The notes under the pieces were generated by a model, which searched no databases, was not told the DNA's origin, and saw only the letters and a program-made list of their open reading frames with translations. Below, piece after piece: positions 1 through 7,428 of a DNA stretch of 64,000 nt. Positions within the stretch are counted from its first letter, which is position 1; each line of letters begins with the position of its first letter. The DNA is taken from positions 1 through 64,000 of the forward strand of contig NZ_JBHUMY010000012.1 of assembly GCF_042685365.1 (NCBI RefSeq). The letters run 5' to 3'. Both the position numbers and the translations under genes were made by a program. The stretch comes from Paenibacillus_AP thailandensis. Its GTDB lineage: Bacteria > Bacillota > Bacilli > Paenibacillales > Paenibacillaceae.

Positions 1-740
1 AGCGCGCGGAGCGCCTGCGGCGCGGCTGCGCCGGAGGCAGCCGCCCACGCCGCAGCTGCTGCCGCTTCGCGGACGGCGCCGCCTTCCACGGCGACGACCG
101 CGTCCGCGAGCGGCAGCAGCGCTCCCGGGTCGTGCGTCACTACGACCGCGCCGCGCCCGGCCGCCTTGTGCGCCGCAAGAACGGCGCACAGGCGGCGAAT
201 GCCGTCGGCGTCCAATCCCGCCGTCGGTTCGTCCAGCAGCAGCAATTCCGGCTCGCACGCCAGCAGACAGGCGAGCGAAAGCCGCCGCTGCTGCCCGCCG
301 CTGAGCGACCAAGGATCGCGGGCAAGCAGCGCTTCCTCCAGCCCGGCGGCGGCAACCGCATCACGAATACGCGCCTTGGCTTCGTCTCCCTGGATTCCGT
401 ACGGCTTCAAAGAATACTGCAGCTCGTTCCGGGCTGTCGCTTGAAACCAGCATGCGTCGGAATGCTGCATCGCAATGCCGATCCGAAGCAGCGCTTCGCG
501 ATTCGTCCTTCCTCCTCCGCGCCCCGGAAGCCATAAAGGCATATCTCCCAAGCTAACGCTGCCATCGGCAATGGGCCGCAACCCCGCAAGCGTCTCCAGC
601 AGCGTCGATTTGCCCGCTCCGTTCCGCCCGACGACAAGCGTCACCGTCCCGGCCGGGAAACGGACCGTCGCCCGATCCAGCAGCGTTTGGCCCGAAGAGG
701 ACTTAACCGTAACCCGCTCTGCCGTTAATGGATTAGGCAT
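1..740 (-). CDS. ECF transporter ATP-binding protein (second ATPase), truncated by window edge
   Basis: Reading the minus strand from an ATG at 738-740 gives an uninterrupted ABC ATPase of 246 residues that runs off the left edge. It has a Walker A motif GRNGAGKST at about residues 38-46, an LSGGQQRR signature, Walker B LLLLDEPTAGLD and an intact H-loop VVVTHD. The length and the partner gene point to the EcfA family, cytoplasmic ATPases that pair as a heterodimer to energise vitamin uptake. The start lies 8 bases inside the upstream ATPase gene, so translation is probably coupled. The neighbouring bioY suggests biotin as substrate. The transmembrane EcfT subunit is not visible and may lie past the edge. 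The C-terminal part becomes Ala-rich near the edge. Confidence 0.9.
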   Translation of the reverse strand, partial: MPNPLTAERVTVKSSSGQTLLDRATVRFPAGTVTLVVGRNGAGKSTLLETLAGLRPIADGSVSLGDMPLWLPGRGGGRTNREALLRIGIAMQHSDACWFQATARNELQYSLKPYGIQGDEAKARIRDAVAAAGLEEALLARDPWSLSGGQQRRLSLACLLACEPELLLLDEPTAGLDADGIRRLCAVLAAHKAAGRGAVVVTHDPGALLPLADAVVAVEGGAVREAAAAAAWAAASGAAAPQALRA

Positions 741-1605
741 AACGCATCACCACCTTCGCAAGCGACTCGGGACGGATCGGAAGCGGACGGACCGGGAATC
801 CGAGCCGCTCCAGCTCCCAGGCCGTTTCGACCGCATACGGCGGATCAAAGCCAAGCAGCTCGCACATGCTCGTCCCTTCCTGCACGCAGGCTCCTTGCCC
901 GTCCCCCTCCCGTTCGAAAAACCGCTCCGCCTTGCCGTCGAACCGTACCTCGCTCCGGTCTATCGCAACGACCCGGTCCCCCTCGCGGAGCTCCGCCAGC
1001 CGCTGCGTAATCCATACAACAGCCGCTCCGGCCCGGTTGAGCGAGCGCACCTGCTCCATGACCAGCTCGGATGCTTCCGGATCCAGCATCGCGGTCGGTT
1101 CGTCGAGAATAAGAAGCGGCGCGCTTACCGCGGTGCAGCCGGCGATCGCCGTCAGCTGCTTTTGCCCCCCGGAAAGCGATTGTACCGGTTGATGCCTTCT
1201 TGCGTATAAACCGACTTGGCGAAGCGCTGCCGCCGCCGCTTCCGGGATCACCTCACCCCGGACGCCGTTTTGCTCCAGCATAAGCACAATATCCTCCCAT
1301 GGCGTCACCCCGATCATCGAAGCTTCCGGCTGCTGCATGACGACGGGAACCGACAGCCCTTGGCGGTGCAAATCGCCGTGCCGGTACGCCTCGCCCTCCA
1401 CAAGCGCGAATTTCGCGCCGGATAAGAGCTTGGCAAGAGTGCTTTTGCCGCTGCCGTTTCGTCCTATTACCGTAATCCACTCGCCTCTGGCGATCGTCAG
1501 ACGGATTTGCCGCAGCACGGCATTTTGCGTTCCGTTGTCTTCCGCTCCGAAAGGCGACGCGGATACATCGGATAACCGAATTAATATCGAATCCAAAAAA
1601 ATCAC
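733..1605 (-). CDS. ECF transporter ATP-binding protein (first ATPase)
   Basis: A 290-residue ABC ATPase of the EcfA/CbiO family. Walker A GRNGSGKST is at 48-56, Q-loop glutamines at 91-92, LSGGQ at 144-148 and Walker B LILDEP at 165-170. The usual H-loop histidine is replaced by Gln201 in the stretch WITQRL, so this nucleotide site may be hydrolytically weak. The start is a GTG preceded by GGGAAGAG. It is divergent from bioY across 115 bp that carry a BirA-like operator, and it is followed with an 8-base overlap by a second ATPase. Together they look like the energising module of a biotin ECF transporter. Family assignment is firm; substrate is inferred from bioY and the operator. Confidence 0.88.
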   Translation of the reverse strand: MIFLDSILIRLSDVSASPFGAEDNGTQNAVLRQIRLTIARGEWITVIGRNGSGKSTLAKLLSGAKFALVEGEAYRHGDLHRQGLSVPVVMQQPEASMIGVTPWEDIVLMLEQNGVRGEVIPEAAAAALRQVGLYARRHQPVQSLSGGQKQLTAIAGCTAVSAPLLILDEPTAMLDPEASELVMEQVRSLNRAGAAVVWITQRLAELREGDRVVAIDRSEVRFDGKAERFFEREGDGQGACVQEGTSMCELLGFDPPYAVETAWELERLGFPVRPLPIRPESLAKVVMRYA

Positions 1606-1647
1606 CCAATCTCTTCCCGAAATCGTCCGGGTATGCTACAATGCGAT

Positions 1648-1682
1648 TTGTTAACCTGTCTTTCAATATAATTGGTTAACAT
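1648..1682. promoter_or_regulatory. BirA-like biotin operator with overlapping promoter
   Basis: Half-sites TTGTTAACC (1648-1656) and GGTTAACAT (1674-1682) form an inverted repeat separated by 17 bases. This resembles the biotin operator bound by BirA in Firmicutes. A TATAAT box at 1667-1672 lies inside the spacer and would serve bioY on the plus strand. The site sits between bioY and the divergent ATPase genes, so biotin-loaded BirA could repress both. The spacer is slightly longer than the 14-16 bases I recall for this operator. Confidence 0.75.
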
Positions 1683-1720
1683 AAAGTTTGCAACTACATA
1701 TGTAAAGGAGTTTATGGTTT

Positions 1721-2344
1721 ATGAAAAGCTATAACATTCGTAACTATGTATTTATTGCGCTATTTGCCGCGTTGTTTGTCGTGATGAGCGCCATCTCGTT
1801 CAAGCTCAGCTTTTCGCCGGTGCCGATCACGCTTCAGACGCTTGCGGTATGTCTTGCCGGCCTTTTTCTCGGCGCTCGCAACGGATTTCTCAGCATGCTT
1901 CTAATCTTGGTGCTGACCGCAATCGGGCTCCCGCTTCTTAACGGACGGGGCGGGTTGTCCATCCTGTTCGGCACAACCGGCGGCTTTCTGTTCGGCTTTT
2001 TGTTTTCGGCTTTGCTCATCGGACTCGCAACGGGACCTCTTCTGAGAAGCAAAACATGGATCGGCGGCAAAATCGCAACCTTTATTCTTCTTTTTATTAT
2101 CATGGAAGCGCTCGGCTCTTTCGTCGCCTATTTGTTTGGCGTTCCGTGGATGATGCAAGTGCTTGACGTTTCGTTGCAAAAAGCGCTGACGCTCGGCTGC
2201 TATCCGTTCCTGATCGGAGACGCGCTGAAATCGCTTGTTGCCGCCGCAATCGGCGTTTCTTTAAAACCTTACATCTTGAAGCTTCGCGCGTCAACCGGTG
2301 CCCTGCCCGTTCGTTCCGAAACCGGCGTCGCTTCGCACCCCTAA
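1721..2344 (+). CDS. bioY: Biotin ECF transporter S component BioY
   Basis: A 207-residue, very hydrophobic protein with about six membrane helices and the family-typical run SFSPVPITLQTLAVCLAG near residues 28-45. BioY is the substrate-binding S component of biotin ECF transporters. It binds biotin in the membrane and works with two ATPases and an EcfT scaffold. The start ATG at 1721 has AAAGGAG ten bases upstream; an out-of-frame ATG lies at 1714. It is the only plus-strand gene in the window, and it faces two ECF ATPase genes across a BirA-like operator. A strong terminator follows at 2381-2423. Confidence 0.93.
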   Translation: MKSYNIRNYVFIALFAALFVVMSAISFKLSFSPVPITLQTLAVCLAGLFLGARNGFLSMLLILVLTAIGLPLLNGRGGLSILFGTTGGFLFGFLFSALLIGLATGPLLRSKTWIGGKIATFILLFIIMEALGSFVAYLFGVPWMMQVLDVSLQKALTLGCYPFLIGDALKSLVAAAIGVSLKPYILKLRASTGALPVRSETGVASHP

Positions 2345-2380
2345 GCCTCTTCTGAGTAAAGAGGAGCTCTCACAAAACAA

Positions 2381-2423
2381 AAAAGGCTCATTTATAAGCC
2401 AAAAACTTATAAATGAGCCTTTT
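2381..2423. terminator. Bidirectional terminator between bioY and VOC gene
   Basis: An 18-bp perfect stem, AAAAGGCTCATTTATAAG (2381-2398) with its complement at 2406-2423, around a 7-base loop. A-rich and T-rich flanks on both sides suit it to end both bioY (plus) and the convergent VOC gene (minus). Confidence 0.9.
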
Positions 2424-2479
2424 GTATTTGGATAACTCCCGCTTCGGCTGCTCGATATCCTTCCGCGTTTCCTAATCGG

Positions 2480-2896
2480 TTATTGCCGTTTCGTAAATAG
2501 TTGGAACGTTACGCCGTAACGATCCGTCAGCATTCCGTAAGCCGGACTGAAATAAAGCGGCTGAAGAGGAGCAGGAACGTTGCTGCCCGGAAGCAGCGCT
2601 TCGTAAATTCGTCGCGTTTCCTCCGCCCGGTCCGTCGTTAAGCATATCGAAACCCGGTTCCCTTCCGTAAGGGTCAGCTCCTCCGAAGCATCCGCAACGA
2701 ACAGGACCGATTCGCCGATTTTCAACACCGCATGAGCCACCAACCGCTTCTGCCCGTCTGTCATTTCGGCCGTTACGTCCTCCGGCGCCTCGCCGAACGT
2801 CTGGCTGAACAGCACTTCGGCACCCAGCGTTTGCTCATAATAGCGGATCGCCTCCGCCGCATTCCCGTCGAGCAAAATATAACCGTTCACTTGCAT
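2480..2896 (-). CDS. VOC/PhnB-like small protein
   Basis: A 138-residue protein of the glyoxalase/bleomycin-resistance (VOC) superfamily, closest in style to the PhnB/YjdN group. It shows the opening GYILLDGNAAEAIRYYEQTLGAE, the middle LFVADASEE, and the ending YGMLTDRYGVTFQLF. Members bind small molecules or metals; no specific substrate can be assigned. The start ATG at 2896 is chosen because AAAAAGGAG lies ten bases before it; the open frame continues upstream without a ribosome site. A perfect 15-bp palindrome at 3018-3032 lies in the upstream region and may be its operator. Monocistronic, ending at the shared terminator. Confidence 0.82.
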   Translation of the reverse strand: MQVNGYILLDGNAAEAIRYYEQTLGAEVLFSQTFGEAPEDVTAEMTDGQKRLVAHAVLKIGESVLFVADASEELTLTEGNRVSICLTTDRAEETRRIYEALLPGSNVPAPLQPLYFSPAYGMLTDRYGVTFQLFTKRQ

Positions 2897-3017
2897 GTCG
2901 TCACATCTCCTTTTTGAGTAGGGATCCCCGTAAAGCAAGCCGGAAGACAGCTTTCGGCCCATAAGCCGCGCCTTCGGTTCGCCCCGTCGCTTACGGTATC
3001 ATTGTAGTTTATAATAG

Positions 3018-3032
3018 TGACAACTGTTGTCA
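3018..3032. promoter_or_regulatory. Perfect palindrome upstream of VOC gene, possible operator
   Basis: TGACAAC-T-GTTGTCA is a perfect 7-1-7 inverted repeat. A TATTAT sequence on the minus strand directly follows it, so it could sit between -35 and -10 of the VOC gene promoter. The cognate regulator is unknown and is not encoded next to it. Confidence 0.5.
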
Positions 3033-3080
3033 TTAATATATTGACCATCGAGCCCCGGGACAAACTTTTTTTCCAAAAAG

Positions 3081-3117
3081 CAAACGCACTGCCCGCGCCA
3101 AGCGGACAGTGCGTTTG
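3081..3117 (-). terminator. Terminator after the alcohol dehydrogenase gene
   Basis: An 11-bp stem CAAACGCACTG/CAGTGCGTTTG with an inner CCGC/GCGG helix, followed on the minus strand by CTTTTTGG. It lies 16 bases past the dehydrogenase stop codon. Confidence 0.85.
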
Positions 3118-3132
3118 ATGATTTTCCCGGTT

Positions 3133-4299
3133 TTATAGAGCCATCCGATAAATGGCCAGAACGTCTTCCTTCTTCAACTCGCGGAAGCGGCCGCGCGAGC
3201 CGGACTCGCCCGTCACTTTCAGCGCCATTTCCTCCAGCCTGCTGTCGTCGATATTATAATCGCTAAGCCGCGAAGGAGCGCCGATGGAATCCCAGAACGA
3301 ACGAAGCGCTTCGATGCCCGCTTTGGCGACTTCCAGGTCGGAACGTCCTTCCGTGCTGACGCCAAACACGTTTACCGCGAACTTGCGGAACTTTTCGACG
3401 TTGTCTTCCACTACGTAGTTCATCCAGTTCGGGAACAGTATGGCGAGACCTCCGCCGTGCGGAATGTCGTAAACCGCCGATATCGCATGCTCCATGTCAT
3501 GGTTCGCCCAATCGCCGGCGATACCCATCGATATGACGCCGTTCAGCGCCATCGTGCCGCAATACAAAATCGTTTCCCGATACTCCAAATTGGTCAAATC
3601 GTTGACAAGCTTCGGAGCGGTTTCAATGACGGCGCGAAGAATCGATTCGCAGAAGCCGTCCTGAACGGGCGTGTTGCTGTCTTTATGGAAGTACGTCTCG
3701 AAGACGTGGGACATCATGTCCACGATTCCGTATACGGTGTGATCCTTAGGCGCGCTTGCGGTAAAAGCCGGATCCAAAATCGAAAACGCCGGGTATACGT
3801 AAGGGCTGGCCCAACCGTGCTTCTCCAGCGTTTGGTCGTTCGAAATGACCGAATTCCCGTTCATTTCCGAGCCTGTCGCGGCAAGCGTCAAAATGGTGCC
3901 GAGCGGCAGCGCCGCTTGAACGGTCGCTTTTTTGATCACGACATCCCAGAAGTCCCCGTCGAACTTTGCAGCCGCGGCGATCGCTTTGCCGCAATCCAGC
4001 GTGCTTCCGCCGCCGACGGCAAGCACCCAGTCGATCCGATTCGCCTTGCACAGCTCCGCGCCCCGATAAACGGTCGTAATGCGCGGATTCGGCTCCACGC
4101 CGGCGAGCTCCGTAACAACGCAGTCCGCTTCGTTCAGCTTCGCCATAACCGCGTCGTACAAGCCGTTCCTCTTAATGCTGCCTCCGCCGTAGACGAGCAG
4201 AACGTTTTTGCCGTAACGCGCCGCTTCCGCCGGAAGCTTATCCAATTGTCCTTCGCCGAAATGCAGGCGGGTCGGATTTTGAAACGTAAAAGCTCTCAT
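3133..4299 (-). CDS. yugJ: Iron-containing alcohol dehydrogenase (butanol dehydrogenase type)
   Basis: A 388-residue group III alcohol dehydrogenase, close to NADH-dependent butanol dehydrogenases such as YugJ/BdhA. The dinucleotide-binding GGGS (38-41) and GGGSTLDCGK (96-105) are present. So are the expected iron ligands D194, H198, H267 and H281, seen in GIVDMMSH, NHDMEH and IPHGGG. It reduces or oxidises short-chain alcohols and aldehydes in the cytoplasm and probably helps redox balance at low oxygen. The gene stands alone with its own terminator. Start ATG at 4299, preceded by GAAAGAGGG. Exact substrate cannot be told from sequence. Confidence 0.9.
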   Translation of the reverse strand: MRAFTFQNPTRLHFGEGQLDKLPAEAARYGKNVLLVYGGGSIKRNGLYDAVMAKLNEADCVVTELAGVEPNPRITTVYRGAELCKANRIDWVLAVGGGSTLDCGKAIAAAAKFDGDFWDVVIKKATVQAALPLGTILTLAATGSEMNGNSVISNDQTLEKHGWASPYVYPAFSILDPAFTASAPKDHTVYGIVDMMSHVFETYFHKDSNTPVQDGFCESILRAVIETAPKLVNDLTNLEYRETILYCGTMALNGVISMGIAGDWANHDMEHAISAVYDIPHGGGLAILFPNWMNYVVEDNVEKFRKFAVNVFGVSTEGRSDLEVAKAGIEALRSFWDSIGAPSRLSDYNIDDSRLEEMALKVTGESGSRGRFRELKKEDVLAIYRMAL

Positions 4300-4361
4300 C
4301 GGGATCCCTCTTTCTTCAATTAAATTTGGTTGGATGTATGTATGCGGGAGAAAGCAATAAA

Positions 4362-4381
4362 GCCGGGCCGGACGGCCCGGC
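4362..4381 (-). terminator. Terminator after ricA
   Basis: An 8-bp GC-only stem GCCGGGCC/GGCCCGGC with a 4-base loop, followed on the minus strand by TTATTGCTTTC, 47 bases past the ricA stop. Confidence 0.75.
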
Positions 4382-4427
4382 AGACGCTAATCTCCCTGTC
4401 TTGCAGTATTCCTCTAGTCACATTTCT

Positions 4428-4925
4428 CTAGTCGCATTGCTCGGGCGCTTCGGCTTGAGCGGATTCCACGTTGATTTTCTCCGATACGGTATCGCGGATA
4501 ATCGAAACGACAAGCTGGAGCAAATAATTGATATCGGCTTGGCTTTGCTGAAATTCCGAAACGATCGGAATGCCGTCCAGCTCGTCCTGCAACTTTTCCA
4601 TTTCCGCTTCGATTTTTTTGGCCATTTGCTCGTTTTTGAATGTCGTTTCAAAAGCGACCAGCTCTTTTTGCTTCTTTTTAATTTGCGCGATAAGCGACTG
4701 AACGCGGTCGTTCGATTGAATCTGCTTCTCCGCCCGCCGGTAGAACTGCACTTCTTCGGAAGTATAAATCAGGCCGGCAAGCTCCTTCGCTTTCGCCATG
4801 ATGTCTTCCCTGACAAGCAAATCGCGCGTATCGAATACCGGCACATTATCGTTTCCTGCGGAACAATGGGCGTCGTGGTGTTGGTCTTGATGAGATTGAT
4901 GAGCTGATGCGTGTTGCTCGGCCAT
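4428..4925 (-). CDS. ricA: RicA (YmcA) family regulator of RNase Y with His-rich N-terminus
   Basis: A 165-residue Com_YlbF-family protein. The helical core from about residue 38 aligns with B. subtilis YmcA/RicA, for example IPIVSEFQQSQADINYLLQLV. RicA works with RicF and RicT to steer RNase Y cleavage, which affects sporulation, competence and biofilm formation. The placement just downstream of miaB matches B. subtilis. Unusual features are an N-terminal extension with about seven histidines in the first 22 residues, and only two cysteines, one in the extension and one three residues from the C-terminal tail's end. ATG at 4925 is preferred over the ATG two codons upstream, since AGGAG lies 8 bases before it. 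Confidence 0.85.
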   Translation of the reverse strand: MAEQHASAHQSHQDQHHDAHCSAGNDNVPVFDTRDLLVREDIMAKAKELAGLIYTSEEVQFYRRAEKQIQSNDRVQSLIAQIKKKQKELVAFETTFKNEQMAKKIEAEMEKLQDELDGIPIVSEFQQSQADINYLLQLVVSIIRDTVSEKINVESAQAEAPEQCD

Positions 4926-4979
4926 GTACATCTCTCCTGTAATATCATTTTCCCCGACTAGTTGAAGCAGCTCTGGAAC

Positions 4980-6569
4980 TTAGGATACGGCTTCGGCTTG
5001 AACCGGGCCTTGCGTCGCTTCCGCTTTAATGTACCACGTCAGCACATCCGTCACCTTCACTTGAACGAATTCGCCGATCCATTCCTTTGGACCTTCAAAA
5101 TGAACGAGCTTGTTCGTCCGCGTGCGGCCGGACAGCATGCTGGCGTTGTTTTTGCTTTCCCCTTCCACCAGAACCTCGACGGTTTCGCCGAGCATCCGCT
5201 TGTTGCTCTCGAGGCTCAATTCGGCCATCAGATCGTTCAGTTTCTTGAGACGCCGTTTCTTGACTTCCATCGGCACGTTGTCCTCCATAACGGCGGCCGG
5301 CGTGCCTTCCCGAGGGGAATAGATGAACGTAAACGCAGCGCTGAAACCGACTTCGCGCACGAGGGAAAGCGTCTCCTCGAACTGCTCCTCCGTTTCGCCC
5401 GGGAATCCGACGATAATATCCGTCGTCAATACGACGTCCGGGATCGCCGCTTTAATTTTGCGGACCAGCTCCAGGAACGATTCCCGCGTATATTTGCGGC
5501 TCATCTTCTTGAGCACTTCCGTGCTTCCCGATTGAACCGGAAGATGGATATGCTCGACGAGGTTGCCGCGCCCGCTGAGCACTTCGATGAGATGATCGTC
5601 GAAATCCCGCGGATGGCTTGTCGTAAACCGGATGCGCGGAATGTCGATCTTGGAGATGTCGCGCATCAGATCGCCGAACCGGTAATCGATATCCTCGAAG
5701 TCTTTGCCGTAGGCATTAACGTTTTGGCCAAGCAGCGTGATTTCTTTAAACCCTTGGCGCGCCAGCTGGCGAACTTCCGCGATGACGTCCTCGGGCCGGC
5801 GGCTCCGTTCCTTGCCTCGCGTATAAGGCACGATGCAATACGTGCAAAATTTATCGCAGCCGTACATAATATTGACCCAAGCGCGCATGCCTTCGCGTTT
5901 TTTCGGCACGTTCTCGATGATGTCGCCTTCCTTCGACCATACCTCGACGACCATCTCTTTGTTGAAGTACGCGTCTTGAAGCAAGTGCGGCAGGCGGTGA
6001 ATATTATGGGTGCCGAATACCATGTCGACATGGGCGTGCTTTCTCATAATGCGCGCAACGACGCCTTCTTCCTGCGACATGCAGCCGCAAACCCCAAGCA
6101 GCAGATCCGGTTTTTCCTGCTTCAGCGTTTTCAGATGGCCGAGCTCTCCGAATACCTTGTCCTCCGCATTTTCCCGGATGGCGCACGTGTTCAGAAGAAT
6201 GACGTCCGCCTCGCGGCGGTCTTCCGTCTCCGTATAGCCCATCTGCTCGAACATGCCTTTCATCACTTCGGTATCGTGCTCGTTCATCTGGCAGCCGTAC
6301 GTTTGAATCAAATATTGTTTGCCGACACCCATGGAGCGAAGCTCCTCGGGAATCGAAAAGTCGTAATGGACGGCAACCTCCTGCTTGCCGCGCTTTTTCT
6401 CTTCGCGGTAATTCGGGGCAGCGTTTACCTGGATGTTGCGCCCTTTGATGCGATATGTGATTTTGCCTTCTTCTTCGCTTACGATTTTCGCGTCGCTGAA
6501 GTCAAAATATTTGGAATAGTCTTTTGTTTGTTTGCCGGAAGCGAAATCCGGTGAGCTTTTCCTCTCCAT
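4980..6569 (-). CDS. miaB: tRNA-2-methylthio-N6-dimethylallyladenosine synthase MiaB
   Basis: A 529-residue radical-SAM methylthiotransferase. After a lineage-type N-terminal extension of about 80 residues come the MTTase cysteines C93, C129 and C163, which bind the auxiliary cluster. The radical-SAM motif C238-x3-C242-x2-C245 follows, then a C-terminal TRAM domain. MiaB adds a methylthio group to i6A37 in tRNAs that read UNN codons, improving reading-frame maintenance. It is followed 54 bases downstream by ricA, as in B. subtilis where the ymcB-ymcA pair is conserved. Start ATG at 6569 has a purine-rich site just upstream. Confidence 0.97.
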   Translation of the reverse strand: MERKSSPDFASGKQTKDYSKYFDFSDAKIVSEEEGKITYRIKGRNIQVNAAPNYREEKKRGKQEVAVHYDFSIPEELRSMGVGKQYLIQTYGCQMNEHDTEVMKGMFEQMGYTETEDRREADVILLNTCAIRENAEDKVFGELGHLKTLKQEKPDLLLGVCGCMSQEEGVVARIMRKHAHVDMVFGTHNIHRLPHLLQDAYFNKEMVVEVWSKEGDIIENVPKKREGMRAWVNIMYGCDKFCTYCIVPYTRGKERSRRPEDVIAEVRQLARQGFKEITLLGQNVNAYGKDFEDIDYRFGDLMRDISKIDIPRIRFTTSHPRDFDDHLIEVLSGRGNLVEHIHLPVQSGSTEVLKKMSRKYTRESFLELVRKIKAAIPDVVLTTDIIVGFPGETEEQFEETLSLVREVGFSAAFTFIYSPREGTPAAVMEDNVPMEVKKRRLKKLNDLMAELSLESNKRMLGETVEVLVEGESKNNASMLSGRTRTNKLVHFEGPKEWIGEFVQVKVTDVLTWYIKAEATQGPVQAEAVS

Positions 6570-6717
6570 GCAGCATCACTTCCTCCTGTCAGTTACGTGT
6601 CGCTTCACATTATTTCATTATAGCATTGTTGGACGTATAAAAAAACCTCTATACGAGGGCTTGCGACAGCGAGCGAAAAAGTTACGCGGCGAACTTATAA
6701 AATGGCATGCGGTGAAA

Positions 6718-6745
6718 AAGCCGTCCTCGCAATCGAGAACGGCTT
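6718..6745 (-). terminator. Terminator after pduL
   Basis: Stem AAGCCGT-x-CTCG with CGAG-x-ACGGCTT around a CAAT loop, followed on the minus strand by TTTTTC. It lies directly beyond the pduL stop codon. A second small hairpin with seven Ts follows near 6640-6658. Confidence 0.88.
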
Positions 6746-6750
6746 TCCGA

Positions 6751-7326
6751 TTAATCGATGATGACGGCCGTATCGCCGTTCGCGATACCCGCCGCATTCG
6801 CTTCGTCGGTATCGATATGCATATCGAGCGCAAAATCCGGAGATACGCGCGCGATGACGTTTTCGAACACAATGCCGCGTTCGCCTTCGAACCGCACCTT
6901 CAGCTTCTGCTTATCGGTAATTCCCCATTTTTCCGCATCGCTCGTATGGAAATGAATGTGGCGAGCCGCAACGATAACGCCTTCCTCGATCTTCACTTCG
7001 CCGGCCGGCCCTTTAATGGTGATGCCTGCCGATCCGGCAATATTGCCGGACTCCCGGACGGGCGGATTAATGCCGAGCGCAAAAGCGTCCGTACGCGATA
7101 CCTCAAGCTGGGTCGCCTTACGGACAGGACCTAAAATTCGGACTTTCGGAAAGGAGCCTTTCGGCCCGATTACCGCCACCGTTTCGTTCGCCGCATATTG
7201 ATTCGGCTGCGACAGCGGCTTCGCTACCGTGAGCTGATACCCGGCTCCGAACAAAGCTTCTACATGTTCTTGCGTTAAATGAATATGTCGGGCGGAGACT
7301 CCCACCGGAACTTGTTTATGTACCAT
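6751..7326 (-). CDS. pduL: PduL-type phosphate acyltransferase
   Basis: A 191-residue protein of the PduL family, zinc-dependent phosphotransacylases that interconvert acyl-CoA and acyl-phosphate and are unrelated in sequence to Pta. Both PduL half-domains are visible, with the histidine motifs VSARHIHLT (residues 10-18) and AARHIHFHTSDAEKWG (near 120-135), plus LDMHIDTDEAN near the end. Those histidines are expected zinc ligands. No microcompartment or propanediol genes lie nearby, so a housekeeping acetate or propionate role is likelier. It lies between the M19 dipeptidase and miaB and has its own terminator. Start ATG at 7326. Confidence 0.9.
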   Translation of the reverse strand: MVHKQVPVGVSARHIHLTQEHVEALFGAGYQLTVAKPLSQPNQYAANETVAVIGPKGSFPKVRILGPVRKATQLEVSRTDAFALGINPPVRESGNIAGSAGITIKGPAGEVKIEEGVIVAARHIHFHTSDAEKWGITDKQKLKVRFEGERGIVFENVIARVSPDFALDMHIDTDEANAAGIANGDTAVIID

Positions 7327-7370
7327 CGTTCAATCAGCTTCCTTTCGATACGCTCTTATTATTGCACGGC

Positions 7371-7405
7371 AATAGGCACGCGGCTGCACGTTCCGCATGC
7401 CTATT
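7371..7405 (-). terminator. Possible terminator after M19 dipeptidase
   Basis: An 8-bp stem AATAGGCA/TGCCTATT around a 19-base loop, 24 bases past the dipeptidase stop. The following minus-strand bases are only weakly T-rich, so termination is uncertain. Confidence 0.4.
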
Positions 7406-7428
7406 TATCATATACCAATTCGTTATTT

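Noticed and set aside
4962..6554. Long plus-strand open frame of 530 codons opposite miaB
   Set aside because: It is an exact antisense shadow of miaB, rich in Arg, His and Phe with no domain, and has no ribosome site. Similar shadows lie opposite ymfH/ymfF (19752-21860), pnp (36792-38951), infB (42728-45097) and polC (48523-50439).
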